From Papaver somniferum (Eukaryota; Streptophyta; Magnoliopsida; Ranunculales; Papaveraceae), in contig NC_039360.1 in assembly GCF_003573695.1 (NCBI RefSeq), forward strand, positions 62,032,815 through 62,096,814: 64,000 nucleotides of DNA. The letters run 5' to 3'. Positions 12,481 through 21,483 of this stretch are shown in pieces. The notes beneath the pieces are model-generated. The model saw nothing but the letters and a program-made list of their open reading frames with translations, was not told where the DNA came from and did not search any database. A program made the translations under genes and the position numbers. Numbering within the stretch: position 1 is the first letter of the stretch; every line of letters starts with the position of its first letter.

Positions 12481-12900
12481 GTCTCTGAATCATGATTGAA
12501 TCATCATCAACAGTATCATCAATCTCACGTCACGACAACACGAGATCATCAACTCATCAATTGAGCAACTACTCTCAATTGAGCAATTTCAATCACTCAG
12601 AGCTTATCGTATTCAGAATTCACACACCCACAATCTTTGATTACCATTGATTCCACACATTTCTCAGCTTCCCTCCTACAGATCAACCCATCCTCTCTTG
12701 TGACCGAATTTACTCTGGAACGGTCATTGTCTTGATTTAGGCCGGAGTACTACAGATTGATCTCTCGAATCTAAAGCACCCCCTTTGCAGCGGTGCATCT
12801 GTGTGAGGTTTAACATTTCGCTCGGTTCGAGGAGTCTCCTCCGTACGGTCGTCTCCTCAATTCCTTAAAAACCAGCAAATCGTTTTTCCCCATCTACAGA

Positions 12901-12920
12901 TTGGCGACCACAGTGGGAGA
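12901..12920 (+). promoter_or_regulatory. Primer binding site of element C
   Basis: ttggcgaccacagtgggag lies two bases after the LTR end. The TGGCGACCAC start resembles the tRNA-Arg-type primer sites described for Ogre/Tat elements. The tRNA identity is not verified. Element A has the related ttggcgaccacaaaatggg at 43554-43535 (minus). Confidence 0.65.
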
Positions 12921-12955
12921 TTAATCTCTCGGTTGCAATCTAACAATCTCACAAG

Positions 12956-13280
12956 ATGGTTGGTCTTAGGACTAATTCAACTAATTCAGATCAGAATATT
13001 TCAAACGGCAACATTCCTCATGTTACACCTGGCGGCATGGAAGGCAGAGGGTCCCGACTTTGGCAGAGTTGGCTCAAATCCTAGAGGTCCATACCAGGAA
13101 CATGGACCTGATGAAGGAGACGATAAACCACATCCTCGACTTTCTCATCAAATTAACATCCGAGTTAGGCGGTACCTCCGCTCCAGAAGTCTCAACACCG
13201 GGGACTGAAGCGTCATCTGACCCTCGAATCAACAGCTTCACCACATACGAGAACCGGTGGAACAAGAGGTCACACATTTG
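12956..13280 (+). pseudogene. gag remnant of element C, capsid region missing
   Basis: Starts ATGGTTGGTCTTAGGACT, which corresponds to the MGGLRSGL-type gag start of element A on the minus strand at about 43540. A frame change near 13045-13060 leads into PTLAELAQILEVHTRNMDLM, a short coiled-coil segment. By about 13260 the sequence is already in the protease-proximal linker. The ~200-residue Retrotrans_gag capsid domain, which element A still has (42634-43065), is absent. The remnant is therefore an internal deletion derivative and could not build a particle. Confidence 0.7.
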
Positions 13281-13877
13281 ATCGAAAATCTATGTGAACT
13301 CCTGCACTTCTCCAGGGATCAGCGCACAGACACATTTTCAGCACTCAACCAGATATCATCCAGCGTGCAAATAACGCCACCAACACCATCAGTTGAAGAA
13401 GTCTCCCTAGTGCCTGAGCATTCGATCGACAACATCTCTTTTGGAGAAGAAGATCGCATGACGGATGAAGGACACAATCGAGCATTGTATGTCACTGGTT
13501 TCATCAAAGGCACCGAATTTAGAAGAGCTCTTGTTGACACCGGTGCTTCTACCAACATTGTCACCATGAAGACTCTCAGGATGGCCAGGTTCCCACAAGG
13601 TAAAATCGTTCGCTATCCCATCCTAATGACAGGATTTGAAGGAAGTCAAAGCCATACATATGGATATGCATACATAGATTTGAGGGTGGGGCCGATTCGA
13701 TCGAAAGCGAAGTTTCATGTGATCGAGCAAGAACCTGACTACCATATAATACTGGGACGCCCATGGCTCCATGATAATAAGGTGGTTCCTTCAACATACC
13801 ATCAATGCATGAAGGCCCTGCTCGACAACAAGATCGTTCGCATTCCGGCTTCATCATCCTTATGCTCCCGTCTATGA
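13257..13877 (+). CDS. Aspartic protease domain of element C
   Basis: 206 open residues. The retropepsin active site LVDTGAST is at residues 92-99 (about 13530-13553). YHIILGRPWLH follows near residue 160, the conserved second half of the fold that closes over the active site. Residues 1-30 (LIENLCELLHFSRDQRTDTFSALN) align with the same linker in element A (41684-42301, minus). It would process the Gag-Pol polyprotein. The frame ends at 13877, ahead of RT at 14296, so the polyprotein is already broken here. Confidence 0.85.
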   Translation: MEQEVTHLIENLCELLHFSRDQRTDTFSALNQISSSVQITPPTPSVEEVSLVPEHSIDNISFGEEDRMTDEGHNRALYVTGFIKGTEFRRALVDTGASTNIVTMKTLRMARFPQGKIVRYPILMTGFEGSQSHTYGYAYIDLRVGPIRSKAKFHVIEQEPDYHIILGRPWLHDNKVVPSTYHQCMKALLDNKIVRIPASSSLCSRL

Positions 13878-14295
13878 TACTGAGTTCCTTGAATCTCAAA
13901 AAGGCATCCCGGAACCTCCAAGCAGGATTCACAGTACTCCACTTCCAAGATGGAAGACTATCGAGAAGGCTGATAACGATCCGTCATCCTCACTGCTAAA
14001 GTGATCAAGTCACCTACTACCGACTAAACGCCATAATGATCAAGTCTCAACTCTAGGGACAAACTTCACGACCGATCGAGACGTAGAAGGGAGAGTCATT
14101 TATCGCCGACGGAAAGATTAGCAATTAATCGGGGAGAACGATGAAAAGTCTCCCCACCATGAAGAATCATGTCAGAGTGAACAATCACTTGAAGAAGTCC
14201 AAGATGCCCCACGACAACTACAGGACGGTACTGACTCTACCACTGACGATCTTGAAACAATCAACATTGGTGCTGAAGACGATCCAAGGCCAATT
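13878..14295 (+). pseudogene. Degenerate protease-RT linker of element C
   Basis: No long frame. Short pieces still look like polyprotein linker, with many stops. It joins the protease to the RT start at about 14296. Confidence 0.45.
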
Positions 14296-15297
14296 ATGAT
14301 CAGTTCAACGCTATCACCAGAGGAGCGGACCGAGCTGGTGAAACTATTAAAAGAATATCAAGATGTCTTCGCCTGGACGTACGAAGAAATGCCGGGTCTG
14401 GATGACAAACTCGTCACCCATCACCTGCACATCGTCCCTGGTTCCAAAGCTGTCAAACAACCGCCCATACAATTTAGACACGAAGTCGAGGATCAAATCA
14501 AGGTCGAAATCCAGAAACTGTTGGCAGCAGGGTTCATCAAACCTATTCTTCATCCAACGTGGCTAGCAAATGTGGTACCTGTTAAGAAGAAAAATGGTCA
14601 AATCAGATGTTGTGTCGACTTCAGGAACTTGAATAAATGTTGTCCAAAGGATGATTTTCCTCTACCCAACATTGACATGCTCGTCGATGCAACCAGTGGT
14701 CACGGTATGTTTCATCGGGTACAACCAGATCAAGATGTATGAACATGACGCCAACAAGACTGCGTTCCGTACTCCCATTGGGAATTTTCACTACACTGTG
14801 ATCCCTTTGGATTAAAGAATGCTGGTGCCACCTATCAACGAGCCATGACTGCCATATTCCACGACATGATGCACAAGCAAGTAGAAGACTATGTTGATGA
14901 TGTGGTGGTAAAATCGAAGACTCGAGCATCTCATCTCGAAGTTCTAAGGCAGGTGTTTGAAAGGTGCAGAGAATACAAATTAAAAATGAATCCTTTAAAG
15001 TGCGCATTCGGAGTTTCTTCCGGAAAATTCTTAGGATTCCTGGTCACGGCTGAAGGGATCAAAGTCGACCCCGACAAGGCAAAAGCTATTACCACCATGC
15101 CTCCTCCACGTACCGTGAAGGAACTACAGAGCTTTATGGGCAAGGTAAATTATATTCGACGCTTCATTCCTGGATTAGCTCAACTCATTGCTTCGTTCAC
15201 ACCTCTGCTGAAGAAAGGAGCAAGCTTCACCTGGACAGCTGTTCAACAAGAAGCTTTCCATAAAATACAAAGATATTATTGTCACCGGCCGTCATGA
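14296..15297 (+). pseudogene. Reverse transcriptase of element C (frameshifted)
   Basis: Two frames cover a Ty3/gypsy RT. The first (14296-14742) has the LLKEYQDVFAWTYEEMPGLD lead-in, VVPVKKKNGQIRCCVDFRNLN and FPLPNIDMLVDATSGHGMF. A short deletion and frame change follow at about 14710-14740, where the MDGYSGYNQ motif should be. The second frame, from about 14750, carries the thumb side with the catalytic YVDD in VEDYVDDVVVKS (14890-14901), GKFLGFLVTAEGI and the connection RRFIPGLAQL. RT copies the RNA genome to cDNA in the particle. The lost codons at the break lie in the active-site region, so this copy is inactive. Confidence 0.9.
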
Positions 15298-15640
15298 GGT
15301 CTCCAGTGCAGGGACGAGCTCTGATTCTTTACACCTCCAGTGACGTCGATCGGCGCACTCCTCGCTCAGGAAGACGACGAAGGCGTCGAACGACCGATTT
15401 ACTACTTCAGCCGCACAATGAGAGATGCTCAACTCCGATATCCAAAGGCCGAAAGGCATGCCTGGCATTGGTACATGCAATCCAGAAGTTCAGACATTAC
15501 TTACTATCTAACAGGGTCGTACTCATCTCCAAAGCTGATCCCATAAAGTTCTTGCTATCAAAGCCAGCCTTGATAGGAAGACCAGCGAAGTGCAGTACTC
15601 CAGATGTCAGAATTTGACATAGCTTGCACACCTAAAGCCA
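15298..15640 (+). pseudogene. First RNase H (retroviral-type) of element C, broken
   Basis: Fragments in different frames carry RNase H-connection motifs: TSIGALLAQEDDEGVERPIYY at about 15342-15402 and KACLALVHAIQKFRHYLL nearby. At least two frame changes separate them. This is the domain normally directly after RT. Its decay contrasts with the well-preserved second RNase H downstream. Confidence 0.75.
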
Positions 15641-15733
15641 TCAAAGGTCAAGCGGTCGCAGACTTGCTCCCGCTTTTCCAGGGGAAGACACAACAACACT
15701 ACATGAAGAAGTCCCGGCGAATTCCCAGACATC

Positions 15734-16120
15734 TTGGTCATCAAGGAAGAAACATGGCTTCTATACTTTGATGGATCTGCCACCCCTAGTAGTGACACCG
15801 GAGGAGCGGGCATAGTGCTGGTGTCTCCATCTGGTGAAGTTTTCTCACATTCGTTCAAGTTGGATTTCCACTGCACCAACAACTCAGCGGAATATGAAGC
15901 CTTCCTATTAGGATTATCCTTGGCCAAGCAAGCAGGAGCAACACACCTCGAGATAAGGGGAGATTCAAAATTATTGGTCAACCAGATGAATGGAACGTAT
16001 TCTCTCAAAGAAATCACACTTGCTCCATTCAGAACCGAAGCTCAGCGACTGTTGACCTATTTTGCTGACGCAACGATCGTCCATACTGGACGGACTAACA
16101 ACGGCATGTTGATTGCCTAG
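15734..16120 (+). CDS. Second (archaeal-type) RNase H of element C
   Basis: Open 128-residue frame with WLLYFDGSATPSSDTGGAGI (first acidic residue in FDGSA), NNSAEYEAFLLGL (Glu) and IRGDSKLLVNQMNG (Asp), the catalytic positions of RNase HI. A second RNase H between the usual RNase H and integrase is the mark of the Tat clade. It removes the RNA strand during reverse transcription. The frame closes before the last catalytic Asp (expected in the NNxxAD-type motif), where the sequence reads NNGMLIA, so the end is frame-shifted. Confidence 0.88.
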   Translation: MVIKEETWLLYFDGSATPSSDTGGAGIVLVSPSGEVFSHSFKLDFHCTNNSAEYEAFLLGLSLAKQAGATHLEIRGDSKLLVNQMNGTYSLKEITLAPFRTEAQRLLTYFADATIVHTGRTNNGMLIA

Positions 16121-16257
16121 CAACTCTCGCCTCCAAGCTGCAATTCGAAGGAGCACAGAAAACGATCACTGTACAGAGACGTACGGTATCATCAACTTGG
16201 CTCACTCAGATCGAAGACATTCCAGCGAACGATTGGCGAGCACCCATCATTCATGAA

Positions 16258-16560
16258 TTGAGCGGCTCTTTCTCGGAAGGCCAAGTCAGCCTCAAGGAAT
16301 TGAAAAACTACTTTTTTCTTCATGGAGGGCTATACTATCGAAACCCTGATGGATCTCTATCACGATGTGTTGGGAGCGACGAAGCGGAAGAACAGCTCAA
16401 GCGCATACATGAGGAAGGCTGTGGGCAAACATTAGTGGTAACACTTTACAGAAAGCTTCAAAGAATGGGTACTACTGGCCATCCATGAAGACTCAATCGA
16501 GAGCATTACAAGGATCTTGTCCTGATTTCCAAACACCTCCTCATCACTTGGAGGTTTTGA
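16258..16560 (+). pseudogene. Integrase N-terminal domain, first copy
   Basis: SLKELKNYFFLHGGLYYRNP followed by SLSRCVGSDEAEEQLKRIHEE is the entry segment and start of the HHCC zinc domain. A frame change near 16470 interrupts MGYYWPS-like sequence. About 200 bases downstream the same kind of segment begins again (next entry), so this copy looks like a duplication. Confidence 0.65.
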
Positions 16561-16599
16561 CGGTCCACCACACTGGGGACTGAAGGGAGCCTTACATTA

Positions 16600-16910
16600 A
16601 ATACCTCCAGGACAACGAACTACCACTCGAAAAGAAGCAAGCATTCAAAACTCATTCAGAAAGCTAAGAGATTTTTCCATCTCGATGGGATCTTATATCG
16701 CAAAAGCTTTGGTGGAAATTTACTAAGGTGCTTAGCCGAACATGAAATCCCTACAATCCTGAAGGAAGTACATGATGGATAACATCAAGGAAAGAAGAAA
16801 CTATTTCTTCAAATTCATGAGAAATATTATTGGCAAAACATGGAAGATGATGCGGCCGCACACGTTTAGATGTGTCACCAATGCCAAACTCATGGTAATC
16901 TCATCCACAC
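16600..16910 (+). pseudogene. Integrase N-terminal domain, second copy
   Basis: Stops interrupt it, but the order of motifs is clear: a KAFKTHSES-type lead, HLDGILYRKSFGGNLLRCL, then KKKLFLQIHEKYYWQNMEDD and MCHQCQTHGN (the CxxC half of the zinc site). It directly precedes the integrase core. The repeated lead and zinc segments mean integrase carries two N-terminal modules in tandem. Confidence 0.6.
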
Positions 16911-17823
16911 TCCTTGTCTCCCATTGAATTCTGTGAATAGTCTGTGGCCTTTCTACAGCTGGGGACTAGATATCATTGGGAAGATCAATCCAACATCTTC
17001 AAAACAACATGAATACATCATCACTGCGACAGAGTACTTCACCAATTGGGTTGAATCTATTCCTCTTCGAAGCACCACTGGAGTTACGATTGCCGCCTTC
17101 ATCAAAGAGCACATAATATGCAGATTCGGAATTCCTAAACATATCATTACGGATAACGGAACTCCTTTTTCCAATCAAGATGTTGAGAAGCTACTCAATA
17201 AATATGGGATCAAACAAATCTTCTCCACGCCTTACTATCCACAAGGAAATGGTCAAGCAGAAAGTACCAACAAGACTTTGGTCAGGATCATCAGTCGAAC
17301 GATTCATGAAAATCCTCGATCATGGCATGAGCAATTACCCATGGATCTATGGGCTTATATAACTGCACCAAGGAGCTCGATTGGTACTTCGCCATATTCC
17401 CTTGTCTATGGAGCCGATGCCATACTTCAAGCAGAAATCAAAGTTCCCTCAGCCAGGATTGCAGCGTCCAGTGGTGTACAATGGGATGAGGCCGAAATCT
17501 CCAGATCAAGAATCGATGAGCTAGACATGCTGTAATCAATGAGGACCAAGGTGGAAAAATATGTGGAAGCTTACAAACAGAGGATCTCCAGAGCCTATAA
17601 CAAAATGGTAAGACCTCGAACATTTCAAGTAGGAGATTTGGTATTAAAGACGGCAAAGCACATTCAACAAGACATGTCCGCTCCTAAGTTCTCTCCTAAA
17701 TGGGAAGGGCCATATGTTGTTATCAAAGCAGTGTCTAGCGGATACTACAAAATTTTAGCAATCAATGGAGGAAAGGAAGGAAACATCATCAATGGCAAAT
17801 GGCTCAAAGCTTATTATGCTTGA
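16870..17823 (+). pseudogene. Integrase core and C-terminal domain of element C
   Basis: Core motifs are WGLDIIGKI (first Asp), HIITDNGTPFSN (second Asp, near 17155) and PQGNGQAESTNK (Glu, near 17255), the D,D-35-E triad of retroviral-type integrases that insert the cDNA. One stop (taa at 17533-17535) splits the core from the C-terminal part, which has the RTFQVGDLVLK and FSPKWEGPYVVIKAVSSGYYK motifs and ends at 17823. Without that stop the domain would be nearly complete. About 200 bases of spacer then lead to the antisense gene end at 18033. Confidence 0.9.
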
Positions 17824-18032
17824 TCCATGAAACAAACTACCTCTTCATCATTTCAAGCATTTTCAAAAATGTAATTTCATTCCTCCAAAGAGCATACGAA
17901 TGCTCCTTTGTTCATTAAACATTTCATAAATGAGCAAAATTCGTTCATACCATGATCAACTGTTTCACCTAACTAGAAACTCAGATTTACTCAAAAAACA
18001 ACAACCACAAATGCTCACTCAGAGCAAACCAT

Positions 18033-19013
18033 CTAGCAACGGATAATCCCTGTAAGAAGCCTCGTCAAGCTTCTTCTAAAAATCTTTGTCTTTGCCTTCA
18101 AGTATTCGACTGCTTTCTCAACCCTTGCCGACTCCATAGCCAGTATCCTCTCCTCATCCAATAAAGATGCATTCATGGAAATTGCATCAGCAGCCTCTAC
18201 TGCCTTATGAACCTTGATTATCTCAAGACGACGACGGAGCCATCTTACATTGAATCGCAATATCTCACAATTCGAGATCATTTCATCCCATTGGTGCATC
18301 TCATGGTTTTTGACGTCTCGCAAGTGCATCTGATTCATTTCTTCGATGATCGACAATAACCCCGCTACCGTGGTTAAAAGGGTTGGAAGAAAACCTTTCC
18401 ACACTTCTGTGGTGGCAATGTGACCATACTTCTTCCAGATCTTGGTGTACAGAGATACATGAAATTTGGGAACCACGAATCCGCCGACCATTTCATTGTC
18501 TGGGAAGGTATTAATCAATGGGGGTTCGAATAAAAGTCCAGCGGTTGGGTATTCACGAGCATGGACACCGTCTCCGGTCTCCACGGATCCTACAGAATCT
18601 TCACATGACTGGTTACTGCTTTCCTCAACCTCAACCACGGTCACAGAATTTGCACTCCTTCTTCGTCTAGCATCGACGACGACACGGACATCCGCCTACA
18701 ATGAAAAAAAGGAGTGTTAATCCCGGGACTCAGTATAATCTCAAGAGTCATAGGATTACTTACAGACGATCCAGCTTCAGCACGAGCCGATCCATACCGG
18801 GCAGGAGCTCTAACAATCCGCTTAGGCCTTGCATTATGAGGGGTAGCATTCTTTTTACATCCCTACGACAAATCATTCTCTTGTGATCAACAATCTCGAT
18901 TGAACGGAGACAAGAAAGAGAAGAAGAAGAAGTGCACAACTTACTGAGATAGACGATGCTATTTCACGCTTCGACTGAAGATCATCTTGATAAGAAATAC
19001 TATTGCTCGACAT
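18033..19013 (-). CDS. Antisense gene 2 of element C (three exons, 276 residues)
   Basis: Minus strand, convergent with pol. Exons 19013-18945, 18862-18764 and 18695-18033 are joined by introns with gtaagt donors and tag acceptors. All junctions are in phase 0 and the result is open. Exon 1 is MSSNSISYQDDLQSKREIAS; exon 2 is basic (RPKRIVRAPARYGSARAEAG). Exon 3 begins with a basic/acidic stretch, then a domain with GGFVVPKFHVSLYTKIWKKYGH and NVRWLRRRLEIIKVH, ending in a Lys/Arg-rich helix. That domain is related to the last exon of the PMD gene of element A (40212-40657). A TATA-like catatatatatctt lies at 19119-19106. I know of no function. Extra antisense ORFs have been reported in plant Ty3/gypsy elements. 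Confidence 0.7.
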
Positions 19014-19105
19014 GGCAGCAAGAGGGTAGGATCAAAACTTCTTTGCACAATGAAACTGACTCAGGAATGGAAAAAATATTTGCGTGGATCATAGAGTTGG
19101 AGTCT

Positions 19106-19119
19106 TGAAGATATATATA
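19106..19119 (-). promoter_or_regulatory. TATA box for antisense gene 2 of element C
   Basis: On the minus strand catatatatatctt lies about 95 bases before the ATG at 19013, a normal plant spacing. It implies that this gene has its own promoter rather than relying on the LTR. Confidence 0.5.
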
Positions 19120-19503
19120 TGAGGCGGTGGTCATACAGCCAACTCAATTACGAGTTTCAATGAAACCCTAGACTTCAAGGATCGATACCAAAGACGCGGA
19201 GGAAAATAACACACCGGGGACTGAACATCACGGGTCAAAGGATAGGCCACGTGGCCTTGTACACATCATGAATTCTCAGCCGTGTTATGTTACTTCTCAT
19301 GAAAATCGACGAGTCATGATGAATTTGGATATATGGAAATTGGTCCATGTCATGGATTAGAAGAAATCGACATTAACAAAATGTTCGTCATTCAGAAGAA
19401 AAGTCTAATTGAAGTAAAGTCGTTTAAACAGTCAAAAGCAAGATGTCCACTATGAAGACTAAAAAGGGAATGCTCTACCATCTACAAGAAGATGAAAGTA
19501 AAA

Positions 19504-20061
19504 CTACTCGTCGGACTCATCCGAATTGTCAGCTTCATCGTCACTGTCCTTCTCGGAATCATCTTCTTCAGAGTCACTGTCAGGATCATTGGTGAAGTAT
19601 GGTGGACGGAAGATAACATCATCATCATCTGAATCCGAATTATCTTCTGCTGCAGCTTCAACTTCAATTTTCTTCATCGTCCTCCGATGCTCTCTTTCAT
19701 ATCGATCAGGCTTAATGTAACGCTCGGACGGTGCCCATGTGATCTCTCCTTCGGAAGCATCAGCATCAGAATCAAAAGGCATCCCATCCAAGAATTGACT
19801 CTTCTCCTCAACCCTCTGTCTTTTACGCCGGGTACGATCTTTTTCACGCTGACGGGCATCCTCCTTTTTGTCTTCAGCTCTTTTCTTTTCGAGTTCAGCA
19901 AAAGAGACTCTTCGCTTAGCCAAAGGAACATTAGGATTCACCCCTTTCTGGGTAACCCTAGCCTTCGATTTCGCTACAGGAGCGTCGGAATCCTCATCAG
20001 AAGATCCATAGGAAGAAGAGGAATACCAGTAATCGTAATTGTTGTTACTGTTGGTCGTCAT
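19504..20061 (-). CDS. Antisense gene 1 of element C, acidic/basic low-complexity protein (185 residues)
   Basis: ATG chosen at 20061 (MTTNSNNNYDYWYSSSS). An upstream alternative at 20082 lacks an ATG. The protein has a Ser/Tyr-rich start, an acidic patch (SSDEDSDAPV), a long Arg/Lys/Glu helix (about residues 45-90, KKRAEDKKEDARQREKDRTR), a central WAPSERYIKPDRYEREHRR, and a strongly acidic Asp/Ser/Glu tail. It has no domain that I recognise. Charge-patterned proteins like this often bind nucleic acid or chromatin, but that is only a guess. It sits where element A has the PMD N-terminal exon and shares its leader block. A TATA-like tataaaa lies at about 20149-20141 (minus). Confidence 0.6.
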   Translation of the reverse strand: MTTNSNNNYDYWYSSSSYGSSDEDSDAPVAKSKARVTQKGVNPNVPLAKRRVSFAELEKKRAEDKKEDARQREKDRTRRKRQRVEEKSQFLDGMPFDSDADASEGEITWAPSERYIKPDRYEREHRRTMKKIEVEAAAEDNSDSDDDDVIFRPPYFTNDPDSDSEEDDSEKDSDDEADNSDESDE

Positions 20062-20138
20062 TTTCTGGAACCGGAAGATCAAAGATTACTACCATGTAAA
20101 CAAACCAACATCAGCAAAAAATGGTAACTCTTAACTCT

Positions 20139-20150
20139 TACCTTTTATAC
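20139..20150 (-). promoter_or_regulatory. TATA box for antisense gene 1 of element C
   Basis: On the minus strand aagtataaaagg sits about 85 bases before the ATG at 20061 and directly before the conserved leader block (20142-20116). Confidence 0.5.
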
Positions 20151-21483
20151 TTCCACTAACAATGGTGATAGTAATACTAGAGTTAACACCTCAAAATCGT
20201 TCGTCTCTTCGAAAACTGCAAAAACGAACGAAACTTATTAATTTCAAAACTGATTTTTCATAAAATCACGGACACAATTTTCATAATGCGAACATTCACA
20301 CAACTGACCTATGAATTTTACAACAATAAAATATTTCATCATAAATATATTGTCTATATTCGAAGGTTCCTTAAAACCCACGTTTCTGTTTTTTCAAAAA
20401 AGCAGCAATTAATGCAACTTGCATACATAAACTCTCAAGGATTTTATTTAATGAAAACAAATTCATGAAAATAAAATATATCATCATGTTTTGCACAGTA
20501 TATGTCACGGTTGCATATACATATATAAAAAAAAATTATTTTTCCTTCGTATCGTCGTTATTTGTCTTTAAAACGAAGGTTTATTTCAAAAAATATTGTG
20601 AAAGCTCACATCTCATACATATGATAAAGTTTTGTATTTACATGAAAGCTCATAAGCAAAATTTTATCACTGGACACAAGTTCATCATACATATTTTCCT
20701 TCGTGTCATCATTCTTTGTTTTTAAAACGAAGGATATTTCCAATTTCATGAAAATTCACTTCTTTTATGATGAAACCTTGGTATACATGAAAATTCATAC
20801 ACTAAGTTTTATCACTGGACCTAGGTTCATATAAAAAAAAATCTCTCATAAATCAAGGATTATGGTTAGTTTTCAAAACTAACGATCGAACGGACATACG
20901 TTTTCAAAAAACGAGGGTTTTTCGTAAAACTCACATTAATATACACACATGTATATAACTTCATCATGATCAAAGCATGAACAACTCATGAGGATCATAA
21001 ACATCAGCAAAAAAAACGCACCTAGGCGAATCGACCGGAAGTTGGCCGGTGGCGACGGCGGTGAAGCTCCGGCAATATTTTTTTTCCTCCACTCGCTGCT
21101 GACGTGAAGGTGATGGAGAGGTGATGAAGGTGCTGGCCGTGGGTGAAGGAAAAAAAAGAAGAGGATTAATCCCTTTTATATCAAGTTTATTTCCAAAACC
21201 TAATTTTCTAAGGATTTCCTTATTGGGCCCGACCCACGAATCCTAACCGACCATGGACTCGTCATCCAATCCAGCGGTTCAACACCAATTTATGCTCATC
21301 AAACGATGCTCCAATAATGACATTGAAGCCTTCATCAAGTCGTGGTTTGCTCATGCTCTCTAAATCCGGTAACATCTCAACTTACGACTAAGTTCAATTA
21401 CTGGTATTATTATTTATGGCAGGAAAATCACCATTTAATGCTGACTGAGGAACACATCTTTCCTCAGTAAGCAAGGGACTTAA
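20151..21483. other. Non-coding region between antisense genes and 3' LTR of element C
   Basis: AT-rich, no supported gene. It contains a tandem duplication of about 154 bases (units from 20541 and 20695), each unit opening with an arm pair ccttcg..cgaagg and carrying tttatcactggac. It also contains gtggcgacggcgg-type GC-rich sequence at 21030-21080. The region ends in the polypurine tract. Confidence 0.6.
21468..21483 (+). promoter_or_regulatory. Polypurine tract of element C
   Basis: taagcaagggacttaa lies immediately before the 3' LTR, like the aagggg-type tracts of Tat elements. Confidence 0.6.

Larger units (their letters stand above)
9248..12898 (+). repeat. 5' LTR of element C (3651 bases)
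   Basis: A very long LTR. It contains, in order: two ~121-base-spaced copies of a block with the hairpin gctctgctagtatagagc (about 9480 and 9600); an array of ~58-base units with self-complementary arms (9655-9990); six ~185-base units with GC-rich stem-loops (10195-11190); a stretch rich in gagcaa/ctcagacgagcaa words; a TATA-like element (12471); and the 3' end. The small open frames inside it are not conserved genes. Confidence 0.92.

Noticed and set aside
15607..16017. Minus-strand frame of 136 codons
   Set aside because: Shadow of the second RNase H of element C.
18466..18720. Plus-strand frame over the antisense gene
   Set aside because: Shadow of the minus-strand exon 3 of antisense gene 2.
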